NCBI GenBank assembly: GCA_020850355.1
Contig: JADZEX010000082.1
Coordinates: 1 to 64,000 of the forward strand
DNA: 64,000 nt
Direction of reading: 5' to 3'
Origin: Fimbriimonadaceae bacterium
GTDB taxonomy: Bacteria; Armatimonadota; UBA10988
Position 1 is the stretch's first letter. Each line of letters begins with the position of its first letter. The notes under the pieces were generated by a model. That model did no database searches and was not told the origin of the DNA. It saw only the letters and a list, made by a program, of their open reading frames with translations. Below, one piece after another: positions 23,938 through 32,650 of the stretch. Position numbers and translations under genes: made by a program.

Positions 23938-26900
23938 TCAGGGCAGCAGCAGCAGGTCGTCGAAGGCGATCCAGGCGTAAGCCGGGCCGGGGTCGTCGTC
24001 CACCGCCACGAAGCAGACCTCGCGACCGTGCAGGTCGGCGACCTCCCAAGTGATCGTCTGGAAGCTGCCGGTGTGGTTCGGCGCGGCGGCCCGTCGCAGC
24101 TCGGCACCGCTGGCGGCGTCCAGCAGCGCGAAGTGGCAGCGGGTGCCGTGGCCGTCGGCCAGGAACTCGAGGCGTCGCCCGCGGATCTGGAACGGCGCCG
24201 AACGGATGGTGCCCGTCGCCGTCTCGCCGTGGGCCAGCGAGTCGGCGAACCAGCGCCCGGCGCCGCGCCGCTGCCAGCGGTCGCTGAGCGCCTCGCCAAC
24301 GCCCCAGGCGGTGCCCTGGCAACTCCAGCCCGCGAGGTCAGCCCGGTCGAAGACGGCGACCGGCTGCGGCAGGTGCTGCGCGAAGCGCGCGGCCCCGGCC
24401 GGTAGCGCCGCAGCGGCCGGCGGTGCGCCGAAGCTGGTCACCGCCACGACTCCCAGACACGGGTGCGCGCCGATGCTCTCGACCGTCATGCTCTCGACCG
24501 GCCGCCAGCCCTGCAGGTCGACCGCGATCACGTTCAGCACCGCCTGCGGGGCGGCATAGCGCGGGCTGCGGCACCAGTCGGTGTCGGCGGTGGCGAAGTC
24601 CCCGATCACCGCCCGCGGTCCCCACCAGTCGAGGTCACCGGGGAAGTGCAGCAGCCGGCTGTGGAAGGTCCCATCGCCGCAACGCACGGTGACCCGCGCC
24701 ACTGGGGCGTAGACGTTGATGTTGTCGAGCAGCGGCAGCAGCAGCAGGTAGACCTGCCAGGCGCGGCCACTGAGCGGAACCCGCAACGTGTGCTGGTCGA
24801 GGTGACGACTGACCACGGCCAGCCGCTCACCCGGCCCGGCGAAGCGCAGACCGGGCACGGTCGGCGGCTCGAGTGGCGTGCTGTCGAGGCCCGCCAGCGG
24901 CGGCTGCAAGCCCCACCAGGGCGGGTGACCGAGGCAGCTCCACCAGCGCCAGCCTTTCCAGTCGGCTGCAGCCTGCAACCGGTCGGCCGGCAGCTCGACC
25001 GGCTGGCAGCGCGCCAGGGCCAGGGCCCGCAGGTCGCTCTCGGCGGTGAACAGCGGCGCCAGGTCGGTGGTCGCGCCGTCGGGCCAGCGGTAGGCGCCCG
25101 GGCCCAGGTGGGCCAGGTCGGCGTCCGTGAGCTGGCGCTCGCCGAGCCGCCAGCCGGCGGGCGTCGCCGTCAACGGCGCCGCCGCGGTTGCTGCGGACCG
25201 GCTGCGCAGCTCGACCGGCTGCCACGGCGAGTTGGTGAGGTGCGGGTCGCAGGGCCGGAAGGCCCAACGTCGCCCGGCCGCCCGTCGCCCGGCCGCCCCG
25301 TAGGGCGCCAGCGGATCCGGTGCCGGAGTCGCCGTGACAACTGGCGCCGCGGCGGGCACCGTCAGCGGCTGCCAGGTCAGCTCCAGCTTTGCGGCGCGGA
25401 GCGGCCCGGGGCTGTCCCAGAGCACCCGACTGGCGTTGACCGCGCCGCTCAGTCGGCACGATACCGGCCGCCCATCGACCCGCAGGCTGGCGCTGCGGGC
25501 GGGCGGGATGAACATCCGCAGGGCCAGCCGTTGGGCCTGGCGACAGCGGCACTGCAAGGTCCGCCCGGTCGGCTGTTGGGTGACGCGGAGGGTCACTTCG
25601 GGCGTCACCAGCCGGGCGCCGGGCCAGGCCGGCGGGAGGCAAGGCGCCAGGGTCAACACACCGGCGGGCCGGTCGAGCCGCAATCCGAAGAGGCCTTCGA
25701 TGGTCCCCGAGACGAAGACCCCGGCCGGCGGCGAGAAGTAGGCGGGCAGGTTCTCGGCGACCTCGGGCCAGCTCCCGCGGTTGGCCTCGTTGGTGACCCA
25801 GCGGGCGATCCACTGCAGCGGCCGCACCGCGCGTTGGCCGTCGCCGACCGCCGCCCAGCCGAGGGTGGCCCAGGGCTGCTGCTGCGCCCCATCCTGGCTG
25901 CCGACGGTGGCGCGCACATGGCGCGGGAAGTTGTTCGAGCAGAAGATCTGCCCCTCGGGCCCGGTCAGCGTGTCGGCGACGTGGAGCATCGACTGGTAGG
26001 CCTCGCGGCCGTCGAGCACGCCGCAGATCACCGGCCAGATGGCGCTATGGTACTGCCCGTCGAGGTGCGGCACCCCGAGTTGGTCGCGGTAGAAGATGAA
26101 GCGGCCCAGGTCGCGGTCAAACAGCTCGCGCCGCAGCGTCGCCAAGTTCGTCTGGCGCTGCGCCAGCAACTGCGCGGCCTCGGCGGGCCGGCCCAGGGCG
26201 CGGGCGAACTCCGCCCGCACGCGCAGCATCTCCAAGCCGGCCACACTCGGCGAGGTGCCGTCGTGGGGCGTCGAGATGTAGTCCTCCTGGTTGCCGATCT
26301 GCTGTCCAAACCCGAGCAGCCCGTTGCCGTCCGGGTCGTGCGCCGCAAAGGTCTGCGCCACGACGCGCCGCAGGGGCTCGTCGAGGGTCTGCAAGAAGCC
26401 CCGGTCGGCGGTCTGGCGCCAGTGGTGGTCGACCGACCAGACGAAGAACTGATTCCAACCTCCGAAATCGACCCGGGCGCGGCCGGAGGGGTCCAGGTCG
26501 GGCACCTGGCCAGACGGCTGCAAGCGGGCGGCGTGGGTCTCCAGGCACTCGCGGGAGCGGTCTTGCTGGCCCAGCCAGTCGGCCGCCAGGGTGTGCTGCA
26601 TCGTCCAGAAGGTACCCCAGTGGCGCAGACTCTCGATCCAACCGAAGGGCCGCAGCCAGGTGTACTCCAGGTTGATCAGCGCGGCGCGGTAGGCTTCGTC
26701 CAGCACCGCGTCCGGGGTTTCGATGTGGCTGGCCTGCGGCAGGGCCGCAAAGCGCTGGCGGCAGGCCCGCGCCTGTAGCGAGCCATCGGCCGCCGCCAGC
26801 TCGGCGGCGCGCGCCGGATTGCTGGCGAAGGCCGCCACAACGTAGGTTGAGGTCACCGCCGCGGTGCGCGCTTCGACCCACGGTCCGGCCGCGGTCCAGG

Positions 26901-27492
26901 CCGCCGGGCCGGTCGCCGCCACCGCCGGCAAGACAGGGATCACAAACTGCGCCTGCCGGCCCGCGACGTTGACCTTGGTCGTGGCTGCCTCGGCCGGCAG
27001 CAGGTCGGGCTGGTGGATGTAGTCGGTCCGGATCACCTTCTCGGTACGCCAGGCGTGGATTCGAGTCCGGCCGGGCGCACCGTACCGCAGCAGCAGCCGC
27101 GCCGCCGGGCGGCAGGTGACCTCAAAGACGGCGGCGCCCTCCCACCGCTGGGTGTCGCGGCCCACGGTGGTCGGCAACGCGATGAGCCGTACAGCCACCC
27201 CACCGACCGTGCCGCTGACCTCGACCCCCGCCCCGTCCGGGCTGTTGCGCACCGCCCGATCCGGCGCCGCCGCGAGCCACTGTGGTTGGCCGTCGGCCCC
27301 GATCACCGCGACCCGCAGCTTGCCCAGCGCCAGGTGGTCGAGCCAGTCGGTGTGGTCGTAGGTGAACCAGCCGACCTCGCCGCCTCCCTCAAACGCCGAG
27401 ACCAGCGTCTCCTGCGTCGCTGCGATCCGCTCGTAGGGCACCGCCGCCCCCAGCCGTCCGACGACCACCGCCAGCAGCACGGACCAGCGCAT
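23938..27492 (-). CDS. Large secreted six-hairpin glycosidase-like protein with lectin-like C-terminus
   Basis: 1184 residues from ATG at 27492 (GGAG 6-7 nt upstream); the frame extends further upstream without coding character. It has a signal peptide (RWSVLLAVVVGRLGAA). Residues about 30-230 form an N-terminal beta domain. About 260-640 form an alpha/alpha toroid of the GH15/GH63/trehalase kind: ALINLEYTWLRPFGW, GWNQFFVWSVDHHWR, DYISTPHDGTSPSV and DGQYHSAIWPVICG, where acidic residues could be catalytic. A second region (about 770-1050) and a C-terminal module (about 1060-1184, ATGTIRSAPFQIRGRRLEFL, WIAFDDLLLLP) resemble lectin-like domains of GH32-type enzymes. Its substrate is unknown. 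It is probably an extracellular polysaccharide-active enzyme. Confidence 0.75.
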   Translation of the reverse strand: MRWSVLLAVVVGRLGAAVPYERIAATQETLVSAFEGGGEVGWFTYDHTDWLDHLALGKLRVAVIGADGQPQWLAAAPDRAVRNSPDGAGVEVSGTVGGVAVRLIALPTTVGRDTQRWEGAAVFEVTCRPAARLLLRYGAPGRTRIHAWRTEKVIRTDYIHQPDLLPAEAATTKVNVAGRQAQFVIPVLPAVAATGPAAWTAAGPWVEARTAAVTSTYVVAAFASNPARAAELAAADGSLQARACRQRFAALPQASHIETPDAVLDEAYRAALINLEYTWLRPFGWIESLRHWGTFWTMQHTLAADWLGQQDRSRECLETHAARLQPSGQVPDLDPSGRARVDFGGWNQFFVWSVDHHWRQTADRGFLQTLDEPLRRVVAQTFAAHDPDGNGLLGFGQQIGNQEDYISTPHDGTSPSVAGLEMLRVRAEFARALGRPAEAAQLLAQRQTNLATLRRELFDRDLGRFIFYRDQLGVPHLDGQYHSAIWPVICGVLDGREAYQSMLHVADTLTGPEGQIFCSNNFPRHVRATVGSQDGAQQQPWATLGWAAVGDGQRAVRPLQWIARWVTNEANRGSWPEVAENLPAYFSPPAGVFVSGTIEGLFGLRLDRPAGVLTLAPCLPPAWPGARLVTPEVTLRVTQQPTGRTLQCRCRQAQRLALRMFIPPARSASLRVDGRPVSCRLSGAVNASRVLWDSPGPLRAAKLELTWQPLTVPAAAPVVTATPAPDPLAPYGAAGRRAAGRRWAFRPCDPHLTNSPWQPVELRSRSAATAAAPLTATPAGWRLGERQLTDADLAHLGPGAYRWPDGATTDLAPLFTAESDLRALALARCQPVELPADRLQAAADWKGWRWWSCLGHPPWWGLQPPLAGLDSTPLEPPTVPGLRFAGPGERLAVVSRHLDQHTLRVPLSGRAWQVYLLLLPLLDNINVYAPVARVTVRCGDGTFHSRLLHFPGDLDWWGPRAVIGDFATADTDWCRSPRYAAPQAVLNVIAVDLQGWRPVESMTVESIGAHPCLGVVAVTSFGAPPAAAALPAGAARFAQHLPQPVAVFDRADLAGWSCQGTAWGVGEALSDRWQRRGAGRWFADSLAHGETATGTIRSAPFQIRGRRLEFLADGHGTRCHFALLDAASGAELRRAAAPNHTGSFQTITWEVADLHGREVCFVAVDDDPGPAYAWIAFDDLLLLP

Positions 27493-27534
27493 CGGCCTCT
27501 CCGGTCGGGTCGACTTCGCCGGCCGCCGGCGCCT

Positions 27535-27578
27535 CCTGCTCAGCACTGCTTGACCCGCCCCCTCGGATCCGGCAGACT
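27535..27578 (+). repeat. 44-bp exact repeat, copy 1, containing a promoter
   Basis: Identical over 44 bp to 28352-28395. It contains TTGACC (27550-27555), a 17-bp spacer and CAGACT (27573-27578). It lies 31 bp before the BrnT start codon and in the same orientation. Confidence 0.8.
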
Positions 27579-27609
27579 TGCGACGGCGAGATGGGGGTGC
27601 GCGAGTCAC

Positions 27610-27897
27610 ATGGCGTGGCGTTTCGAGTGGGATCTGGCCAAAGCGAACGCGAACCTGGAGAAGCATGGCATCGCCTTCGACAAGGCCGTGACGGTCTTCG
27701 CCGATCCGCTGGCTCTGATCTCCTACGATGCGGCGCACTCCGTGTCGGAGGAACGCTGGCTGCTAGTGGGCTGGTCGGCCAAGCGGCGCCCACTGACCGT
27801 GTGGTACACTGAGTCTGGCGAGACGATCCGCTTGATCGGGTGCCGCCGTGCCACGCGGCGCGAGGTGGACGAGTATGCCAGGCAACCCGGCTTCTGA
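27610..27897 (+). CDS. brnT: BrnT-family toxin (type II toxin-antitoxin ribonuclease)
   Basis: 95 residues from ATG at 27610. The sequence follows the family closely: FEWDLAKANANLEKHGIAF, VFADPLALISYDAAHS, EERWLLVGWSAKRRPLTVWY and ETIRLIGCRRATRREVDEYA. BrnT is a RelE-fold ribonuclease that halts translation when free, and its basic and aromatic active-site positions are present. The downstream gene begins inside its last codons, as expected for an antitoxin, but that gene is not an ordinary BrnA. A promoter repeat precedes the module. In BrnT/BrnA systems the complex represses its own promoter, so the repeat could also hold the operator. Confidence 0.88.
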   Translation: MAWRFEWDLAKANANLEKHGIAFDKAVTVFADPLALISYDAAHSVSEERWLLVGWSAKRRPLTVWYTESGETIRLIGCRRATRREVDEYARQPGF

Positions 27898-28348
27898 TCC
27901 CCCGATGCCGTCCGAGCACGACTTCTCGAACGCTTCGGGCAACAAGTTCGCAGCCGACCTGCGCGCGGGTGTGGCGGCGCAGGTCGACGTTCGGGGCGGC
28001 CCGTCCCGGCAGGTGCTCTGGCCGCCGCGAGCCGAGGCCGGCCCGAACAGCCTGACCGGCATTGTCGATGATCGCCTGCACTACATCTACAACCCGGACG
28101 GCGACGTGCTGGCCGTCAGACTGCTGGCGTCGCTGGGTCAACCGGTCACCTCGCGGCCGGACCGGCGAGGCTTCGAGACGCTGATCTCCGACGAGACCGG
28201 GAGCGTCGTAGGGCTGGTGGTCAGCGGCTATCTCCGTCGTCACGACTTCCTGGAGCCGCTGTTGCCGGCGCACCCGGACGCGACGAGTTTGCGAGACTGG
28301 CTGGAGAGCAGTCTGGCCCCGTTGCGGGCCCTGTTGCCGGCCGCCTGA
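27875..28348 (+). CDS. Putative atypical antitoxin of BrnT
   Basis: 157 residues if ATG 27875 is used (GAGG 9 nt upstream; overlaps the toxin by 23 nt), or 147 from ATG 27905. The N-terminus (PSEHDFSNASGNKFAADL) matches short antitoxin-like proteins often found beside BrnT, but there is no recognisable CopG/ribbon-helix-helix segment. The central part (LHYIYNPDGDVLAVRLL, DETGSVVGLVVSGYLRR) resembles the DUF2283 fold, which also occurs next to toxins. The arrangement reads as a fusion of an antitoxin peptide with a DUF2283-like module. Function is inferred from position. Confidence 0.65.
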   Translation: MPGNPASDPPMPSEHDFSNASGNKFAADLRAGVAAQVDVRGGPSRQVLWPPRAEAGPNSLTGIVDDRLHYIYNPDGDVLAVRLLASLGQPVTSRPDRRGFETLISDETGSVVGLVVSGYLRRHDFLEPLLPAHPDATSLRDWLESSLAPLRALLPAA

Positions 28349-28351
28349 CGC

Positions 28352-28395
28352 CCTGCTCAGCACTGCTTGACCCGCCCCCTCGGATCCGGCAGACT
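28352..28395 (+). repeat. 44-bp exact repeat, copy 2, containing a promoter
   Basis: An exact copy of 27535-27578. It carries TTGACC (28367-28372), a 17-bp spacer and CAGACT (28390-28395). It begins 3 bp after the antitoxin stop and ends 16 bp before the sialidase start codon, in the same orientation as both genes. Confidence 0.8.
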
Positions 28396-28411
28396 GCCGG
28401 CGGAGTCGTCG

Positions 28412-29584
28412 ATGGAGACACCGCCCGCCGTGCTGCAGGTCACCCGGGAACTGCTTGAGCGGGGCCTTGAGACGCCGCTGCTGGACACCTCGCCGCTGCC
28501 GCAGTATGGCTACGGCCAGCTCGACTACGGCATGACGATTGGCCTCGAACGCACGCCGGGCGGCCGGCTGTGGGCCTGTTGGGTGGGCGGCGGCGACAGC
28601 GAGAAGGGCTTCTTTGTGCTGGCCCGCAGCGACGACGATGGCGAGCGCTGGTCGGACCCGCAACTGGTGATTGACCCCCATGCCGTCGACCTGCCGTGCG
28701 CCCGGCGCAGCCTGGTGGGGACGCTTTGGACCGACCCGCGGGGCCGGCTGTGGTTGTTCTTCGACCAGGCCCTGACCTACTTCGACGGCCGCGCCGGCGA
28801 CTGGTACACCCGCTGCGACAACCCCGACGCGGCGACGCCGACCTGGTCGCCGCCGCAGCGGATCTGGCACGGCTGCACGCTCAACAAGCCGACGGTGCTG
28901 GCCACTGACGAGTGGCTGCTGCCCATCTCGCTGTGGACCCGCGACCGGATCACGGCGCCCTTTCGGGACCTCTTCCACGACCTCGACCCGCTCCGGCAGG
29001 CCAACGTCTTCGTCTCGCGCGACGAGGGCGCCAGTTGGCAGCGCCGGGGTGGGGTCTGCTTCCCGCGCTCCCACTTCGACGAGCACATGATCATCGAGCG
29101 CCGCGACGGTTCGCTCTGGATGCTCGCCCGCACGGCCGACAGCCTCTGGGAGTCGACCTCGCCGGATGCCGGAGCGACTTGGAGTCCGCCGAGGCGGTCG
29201 GTGATTGCGCATGTCAGTGCCCGGTTCCACCTCCGGCGGCTGCGGTCGGGCCGCCTGCTGCTGGTGAAGCACGGCCGGCGAGTGGACGAGCTGACCGCCG
29301 GCCGGAGTCACCTGACGGCCTTCCTGTCCGACGACGACGGCCAGACCTGGCACGGCGGGCTGTCGCTCGACGAGCGCAACGGCGTCAGTTACCCCGATGC
29401 TACCCAGGCGCCGGACGGCACGCTGTACGTCTCCTACGACCGCAACCGCGCCACCGACGGCGAAATCCTCCTGGCGCGGGTGACCGAGGCAGACATCGCG
29501 GCGGGCAAGCTGTCGACGCCCCGGTCGCGGCTGGGAATCCTGATCAGTCGGCCGCTCAAAGGCCGCGGGGAGCCGCCACGATGA
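28412..29584 (+). CDS. BNR-repeat sialidase-like protein
   Basis: 390 residues from ATG at 28412, with GGAG 6-7 nt upstream. Four Asp-box motifs of the form S-x-D-x-G-x-x-W mark a six-bladed propeller: SDDDGERW, SRDEGASW, SPDAGATW and SDDDGQTW. Arg and Tyr residues in the C-terminal blades (VSYDRNRATDGEI) could be part of an active site. The family hydrolyses or binds sialic acid or related glycans. No signal peptide is seen, so it may be cytoplasmic. It has its own copy of the 44-bp promoter repeat and overlaps a HicB-like gene by 4 nt. Confidence 0.85.
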   Translation: METPPAVLQVTRELLERGLETPLLDTSPLPQYGYGQLDYGMTIGLERTPGGRLWACWVGGGDSEKGFFVLARSDDDGERWSDPQLVIDPHAVDLPCARRSLVGTLWTDPRGRLWLFFDQALTYFDGRAGDWYTRCDNPDAATPTWSPPQRIWHGCTLNKPTVLATDEWLLPISLWTRDRITAPFRDLFHDLDPLRQANVFVSRDEGASWQRRGGVCFPRSHFDEHMIIERRDGSLWMLARTADSLWESTSPDAGATWSPPRRSVIAHVSARFHLRRLRSGRLLLVKHGRRVDELTAGRSHLTAFLSDDDGQTWHGGLSLDERNGVSYPDATQAPDGTLYVSYDRNRATDGEILLARVTEADIAAGKLSTPRSRLGILISRPLKGRGEPPR

Positions 29585-29805
29585 GACCCGCCGACTGCTA
29601 CGCGAAGCTGGTGGTGTGGTCCGACGCAGACCAGTGCTACGTCGCCACTTGCCCGGACCTGCTCTACGGCGGCTGCCATGGCGACGACCAGCAGGCGGTC
29701 TATGCGGAGTTGTGCCAGGCGGTCGACGAGGTACTGGCCATCTACCGCGCCGAGAACCGCGAGTTGCCACCGCCGCGGCGGGGGGCCGATCTGCTGTCGG
29801 CGTAG
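29581..29805 (+). CDS. HicB-like antitoxin-family protein, orphan
   Basis: 74 residues from ATG at 29581, overlapping the sialidase stop (ATGA). The sequence has the HicB partial-RNase-H fold pattern: YAKLVVWSDADQCYVATCPD, then a glycine-containing turn and AVYAELCQAVDEVLAIYRAE. HicB normally neutralises the HicA mRNA interferase and may bind DNA through a C-terminal domain, which is absent here. No HicA gene is adjacent, so it may be an orphan or serve another role. Confidence 0.78.
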   Translation: MRPADCYAKLVVWSDADQCYVATCPDLLYGGCHGDDQQAVYAELCQAVDEVLAIYRAENRELPPPRRGADLLSA

Positions 29806-29845
29806 TCCCGGCGCGCGGCTCCTGCGCTGCTGACCCCGACGAGCT

Positions 29846-30703
29846 ATGATGACGTCGGAGTTCAGTTTGCCTGCTACCACCGATGCTGTCTTCGCCGCCG
29901 CCGCGGCCGGCGATCGGCCTGCGCTGATCGCTCTGCTCGAGGCCGACGCCGGCCTGCTCTGTGCCCGCCGCGTGGGCGCCGACGGCCCGCGCGGCAGCAG
30001 CCGCAAGACCTTGCTGCAGGTCGCCGCGGAGGCCGGGCACTTGGAGCTGGTGCAGGCCTTGGTCGACCGCGGTGCCGAGCTCACCGAGCGGGCCGAATGG
30101 GGCTATCCGGCGGTGATGCACGCCGCTTGGGCCAAGCAGCAGGCGGTGGTCGATTGGTTCCTGGGCGCTGGCGCGGCTCACGATCACGGCCAGGGCGATC
30201 CGTTCTACGGGCTGGGGGTGGACCTCAACAACGCGGGCCGCATGGGCTGGACTGCGATCGTCCGGCGGCATGTGGAGCGCGATCCCCTGGCGGTGCATCG
30301 GCGCGGCCTGATCGGCGATTCACCGCTGCATTGGCCGGCGCACGACAACCACACCGACATCGTCACGTTGCTGCTGGACGCTGGCGCGGTGATTGAGGCC
30401 GACGAGGTCGGGCTGTATGGCGGCAAGCCCTTGCACTGGGCGGCTGAGCATGCCCCGGCCACCACACGGCTGCTGCTGGAGCGTGGGGCCGACCCCAACA
30501 GCCGCAACGAGATGCCGGGCGAGATGCTGGGGATCACGCCGCTGATCATGTGCGCTCGCCAGCGCAACGACTGCGCCGAGTGCGCCGAGTTGCTGCTGGC
30601 CGCCGGGGCCGACCCGGCCGCCCGCGGGGCGGACGGGCGGACCGCGCTGGACTGCGCCACCGCCGCCGGGCTGCCGCGCCTGACCGCGTTGCTCAGTCGG
30701 TAG
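29846..30703 (+). CDS. Ankyrin-repeat protein
   Basis: 285 residues from ATG at 29846; the Shine-Dalgarno is weak. At least five ankyrin-type units are visible: LLQVAAEAGHLELVQALVDR, PAVMHAAWAKQQAVVDWFLG, PLHWPAHDNHTDIVTLLLDA, PLHWAAEHAPATTRLLLERG and ADPAARGADGRTALDCA. No other domain or signal peptide is present. It probably mediates protein-protein contacts in the cytoplasm. Its 3' end overlaps the convergent gene by 11 bp. Confidence 0.85.
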   Translation: MMTSEFSLPATTDAVFAAAAAGDRPALIALLEADAGLLCARRVGADGPRGSSRKTLLQVAAEAGHLELVQALVDRGAELTERAEWGYPAVMHAAWAKQQAVVDWFLGAGAAHDHGQGDPFYGLGVDLNNAGRMGWTAIVRRHVERDPLAVHRRGLIGDSPLHWPAHDNHTDIVTLLLDAGAVIEADEVGLYGGKPLHWAAEHAPATTRLLLERGADPNSRNEMPGEMLGITPLIMCARQRNDCAECAELLLAAGADPAARGADGRTALDCATAAGLPRLTALLSR

Positions 30704-32552
30704 GCGAGACCGTCAGCCGCAGCTCCAGGCGGCCGCGCCGCCCGGCCGGCACCGCGCCGCTGAGCGGATAGCCGGCCAGCAGGTACTCCGGCGAGCCGTA
30801 CTGCCGGTGGTCCACCAGGCTCAGCGGCAGGCTGCAATCGACGGTCACCGTGGCGGCCGGACCGGCGACCCGCAGTTGCCGGCTGGCCGGCAGCAGCGGC
30901 GCGGTACCCAGGTCGGCCGGCAGCGTGATGCTCTGTCCTTCGGCCGTCGCGCGGCAGCCGCGGTAGAGGCTCACCGGGAAGGCGACCCAGTGGCGCCAGA
31001 GGCGGATCTGCAGGTCGGTGGCCGCCTCGTAGTCGAACCGCAGCGTCAGCTTGTCGTCCGGGCCCACCGTGACCGTCTCGGTCAACGTCACGCGCGCCGT
31101 GTCCTGCGCCAGGCTGGCCTGAAAGACCAGCTCGACGGCGCCGTCGGGCTGTGAGCGGACCGCCGGTGCGGCGGTCGCGGTGGCGGTGAAGGCCTTGAAG
31201 GGTGGGGCGGCCAGCAGCGGCCAGCCGCCGGTCAGCAGGCTCTGTCCGCGCCATTGCAGCGCCTTCAGCTCGCCGGTCGCGGCGAACCAGAGGTCCAGCC
31301 CGCCGGGCGTTTGGACGACCTGCTGCCCATCCACCGCGGCGGCGCGCACGGCCGCTGGGCGCTCGCGAGTCAGGCGCAGCGGCTGGTCGTCGCCGGCTGT
31401 CGGCGGGTCGTCGGTCGTCAGCAAGATCCGACCGTCCAGCAGTGGCAGCGTGAAGCGCGTGCCAACCCGGCCGCTGCTGACCTCGCGGTAGCGCCGCGGC
31501 AGCTCGACGGCGGTGTCGTAGCGGCTGCCGTTGACCAACACCAGGCCGCCGTCGAACTCGCGCTGCCAGAGCCCGTCGGCGCGCTTGGTGGCGGCGCCCC
31601 GGGGATAGCCCAGGGGGGCGTCGTACTCGGGGTACCACCACCACCGGCCGCGCCCGATGTTGGCGGCATCGTACCCGAAGTAGCCATCGCCCAGCAGCGT
31701 GGTGGTGAGGCCAAAGCGCAGCGTCCGCTGGTCTTGCTGGCGGGCCTGCTCAACGTAGGCGACCTTCTGGTCATGGCTCAGGGTCTGAAACCCCCAGACG
31801 TCGGCGTCGAGGCCCTGCGGGCAGCAGACCAGCATCGTGGTCACCGGTCGCCGGCTCTCGCGGCACCAGCGCAGGTAGCGGCCGAGGAACTCCTCGAAGT
31901 CAACCTTGCCGGTGATCACCCGGTTGATCTCGTCCTCGGCCAGGCAGCCGTTGAGATCGCCGAAGCCCCGGCTCGGGAGGTTCCAGTCGTTGACCATCAC
32001 CACGGCCTGGCCGTTGCGCAGTTGCGCGGTGCGGGGGACCAGCCAGGGGTCGGGGCCCCAGCAGTCGTAGAACACGCCATCGAAGAAGCCGCGGCCGAGG
32101 ATCTGCTCGCGCACCTGGTCGAGGTTGTACTGCAGCACGTCGGGCCGCCTGGTGTTGATGCGGTCCATGCCCGGCCAGCCACTCCAGCGCTGGCCGTCGC
32201 GGAGGTCCCACCAGGCCGCCGGCAACTGCGGGTCGTAGGGTCCCTCGACGACGTCGACGTAGGGCAGGAACAGGGCGTGCGGGTTGACCTCCAGGATCCG
32301 CCGCGCGTTGGCCTCGTAGTTGGCCAGGTGGCGGGCCCACCGGGCGTGGGTCCAGTCGTAGTGCAGGTCGTAGCCGCCGCCGATGAAGAGGTCCACCTTG
32401 GACCAGTACTCGCGCCCCTGCTCCCAAGTCCGCCAGCCCAGCCCAGCGCCGTAGCAGTTGCCGATCCGCGGGTAGGGCGGGTTGACCGCCCCCAGATCGC
32501 GCGCGGTACAGGCGGTCAGCAGCGTCGCGCCGACGAACAGGCCGAGCTTCAT
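30693..32552 (-). CDS. Putative lipoprotein glycoside hydrolase (GHL15-like)
   Basis: 619 residues from ATG at 32552. The N-terminus (MKLGLFVGATLLTAC) has a lipobox-like LTAC, so it may be membrane-anchored. Residues about 30-340 look like a TIM barrel of the hypothetical glycoside hydrolase type: SKVDLFIGGGYDLHYDW, RRILEVNPHALFLPYVDVV, GFFDGVFYDCWGPDPW and VVMVNDWN. In this type an Asp in the FDGVFYDCWG strand is the likely acid. The C-terminal about 200 residues form beta-sandwich modules. The substrate is unknown. Confidence 0.72.
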   Translation of the reverse strand: MKLGLFVGATLLTACTARDLGAVNPPYPRIGNCYGAGLGWRTWEQGREYWSKVDLFIGGGYDLHYDWTHARWARHLANYEANARRILEVNPHALFLPYVDVVEGPYDPQLPAAWWDLRDGQRWSGWPGMDRINTRRPDVLQYNLDQVREQILGRGFFDGVFYDCWGPDPWLVPRTAQLRNGQAVVMVNDWNLPSRGFGDLNGCLAEDEINRVITGKVDFEEFLGRYLRWCRESRRPVTTMLVCCPQGLDADVWGFQTLSHDQKVAYVEQARQQDQRTLRFGLTTTLLGDGYFGYDAANIGRGRWWWYPEYDAPLGYPRGAATKRADGLWQREFDGGLVLVNGSRYDTAVELPRRYREVSSGRVGTRFTLPLLDGRILLTTDDPPTAGDDQPLRLTRERPAAVRAAAVDGQQVVQTPGGLDLWFAATGELKALQWRGQSLLTGGWPLLAAPPFKAFTATATAAPAVRSQPDGAVELVFQASLAQDTARVTLTETVTVGPDDKLTLRFDYEAATDLQIRLWRHWVAFPVSLYRGCRATAEGQSITLPADLGTAPLLPASRQLRVAGPAATVTVDCSLPLSLVDHRQYGSPEYLLAGYPLSGAVPAGRRGRLELRLTVSPTD

Positions 32553-32650
32553 GGCAGGCTCCGCTCGTCCGCTTCCCCGCTGGCGGCAGGCTCCCTGCCC
32601 GCGCCGAAAGACCCACGGCCGGCAGGCGTTCCAGGGCGCAGGAGATCATC

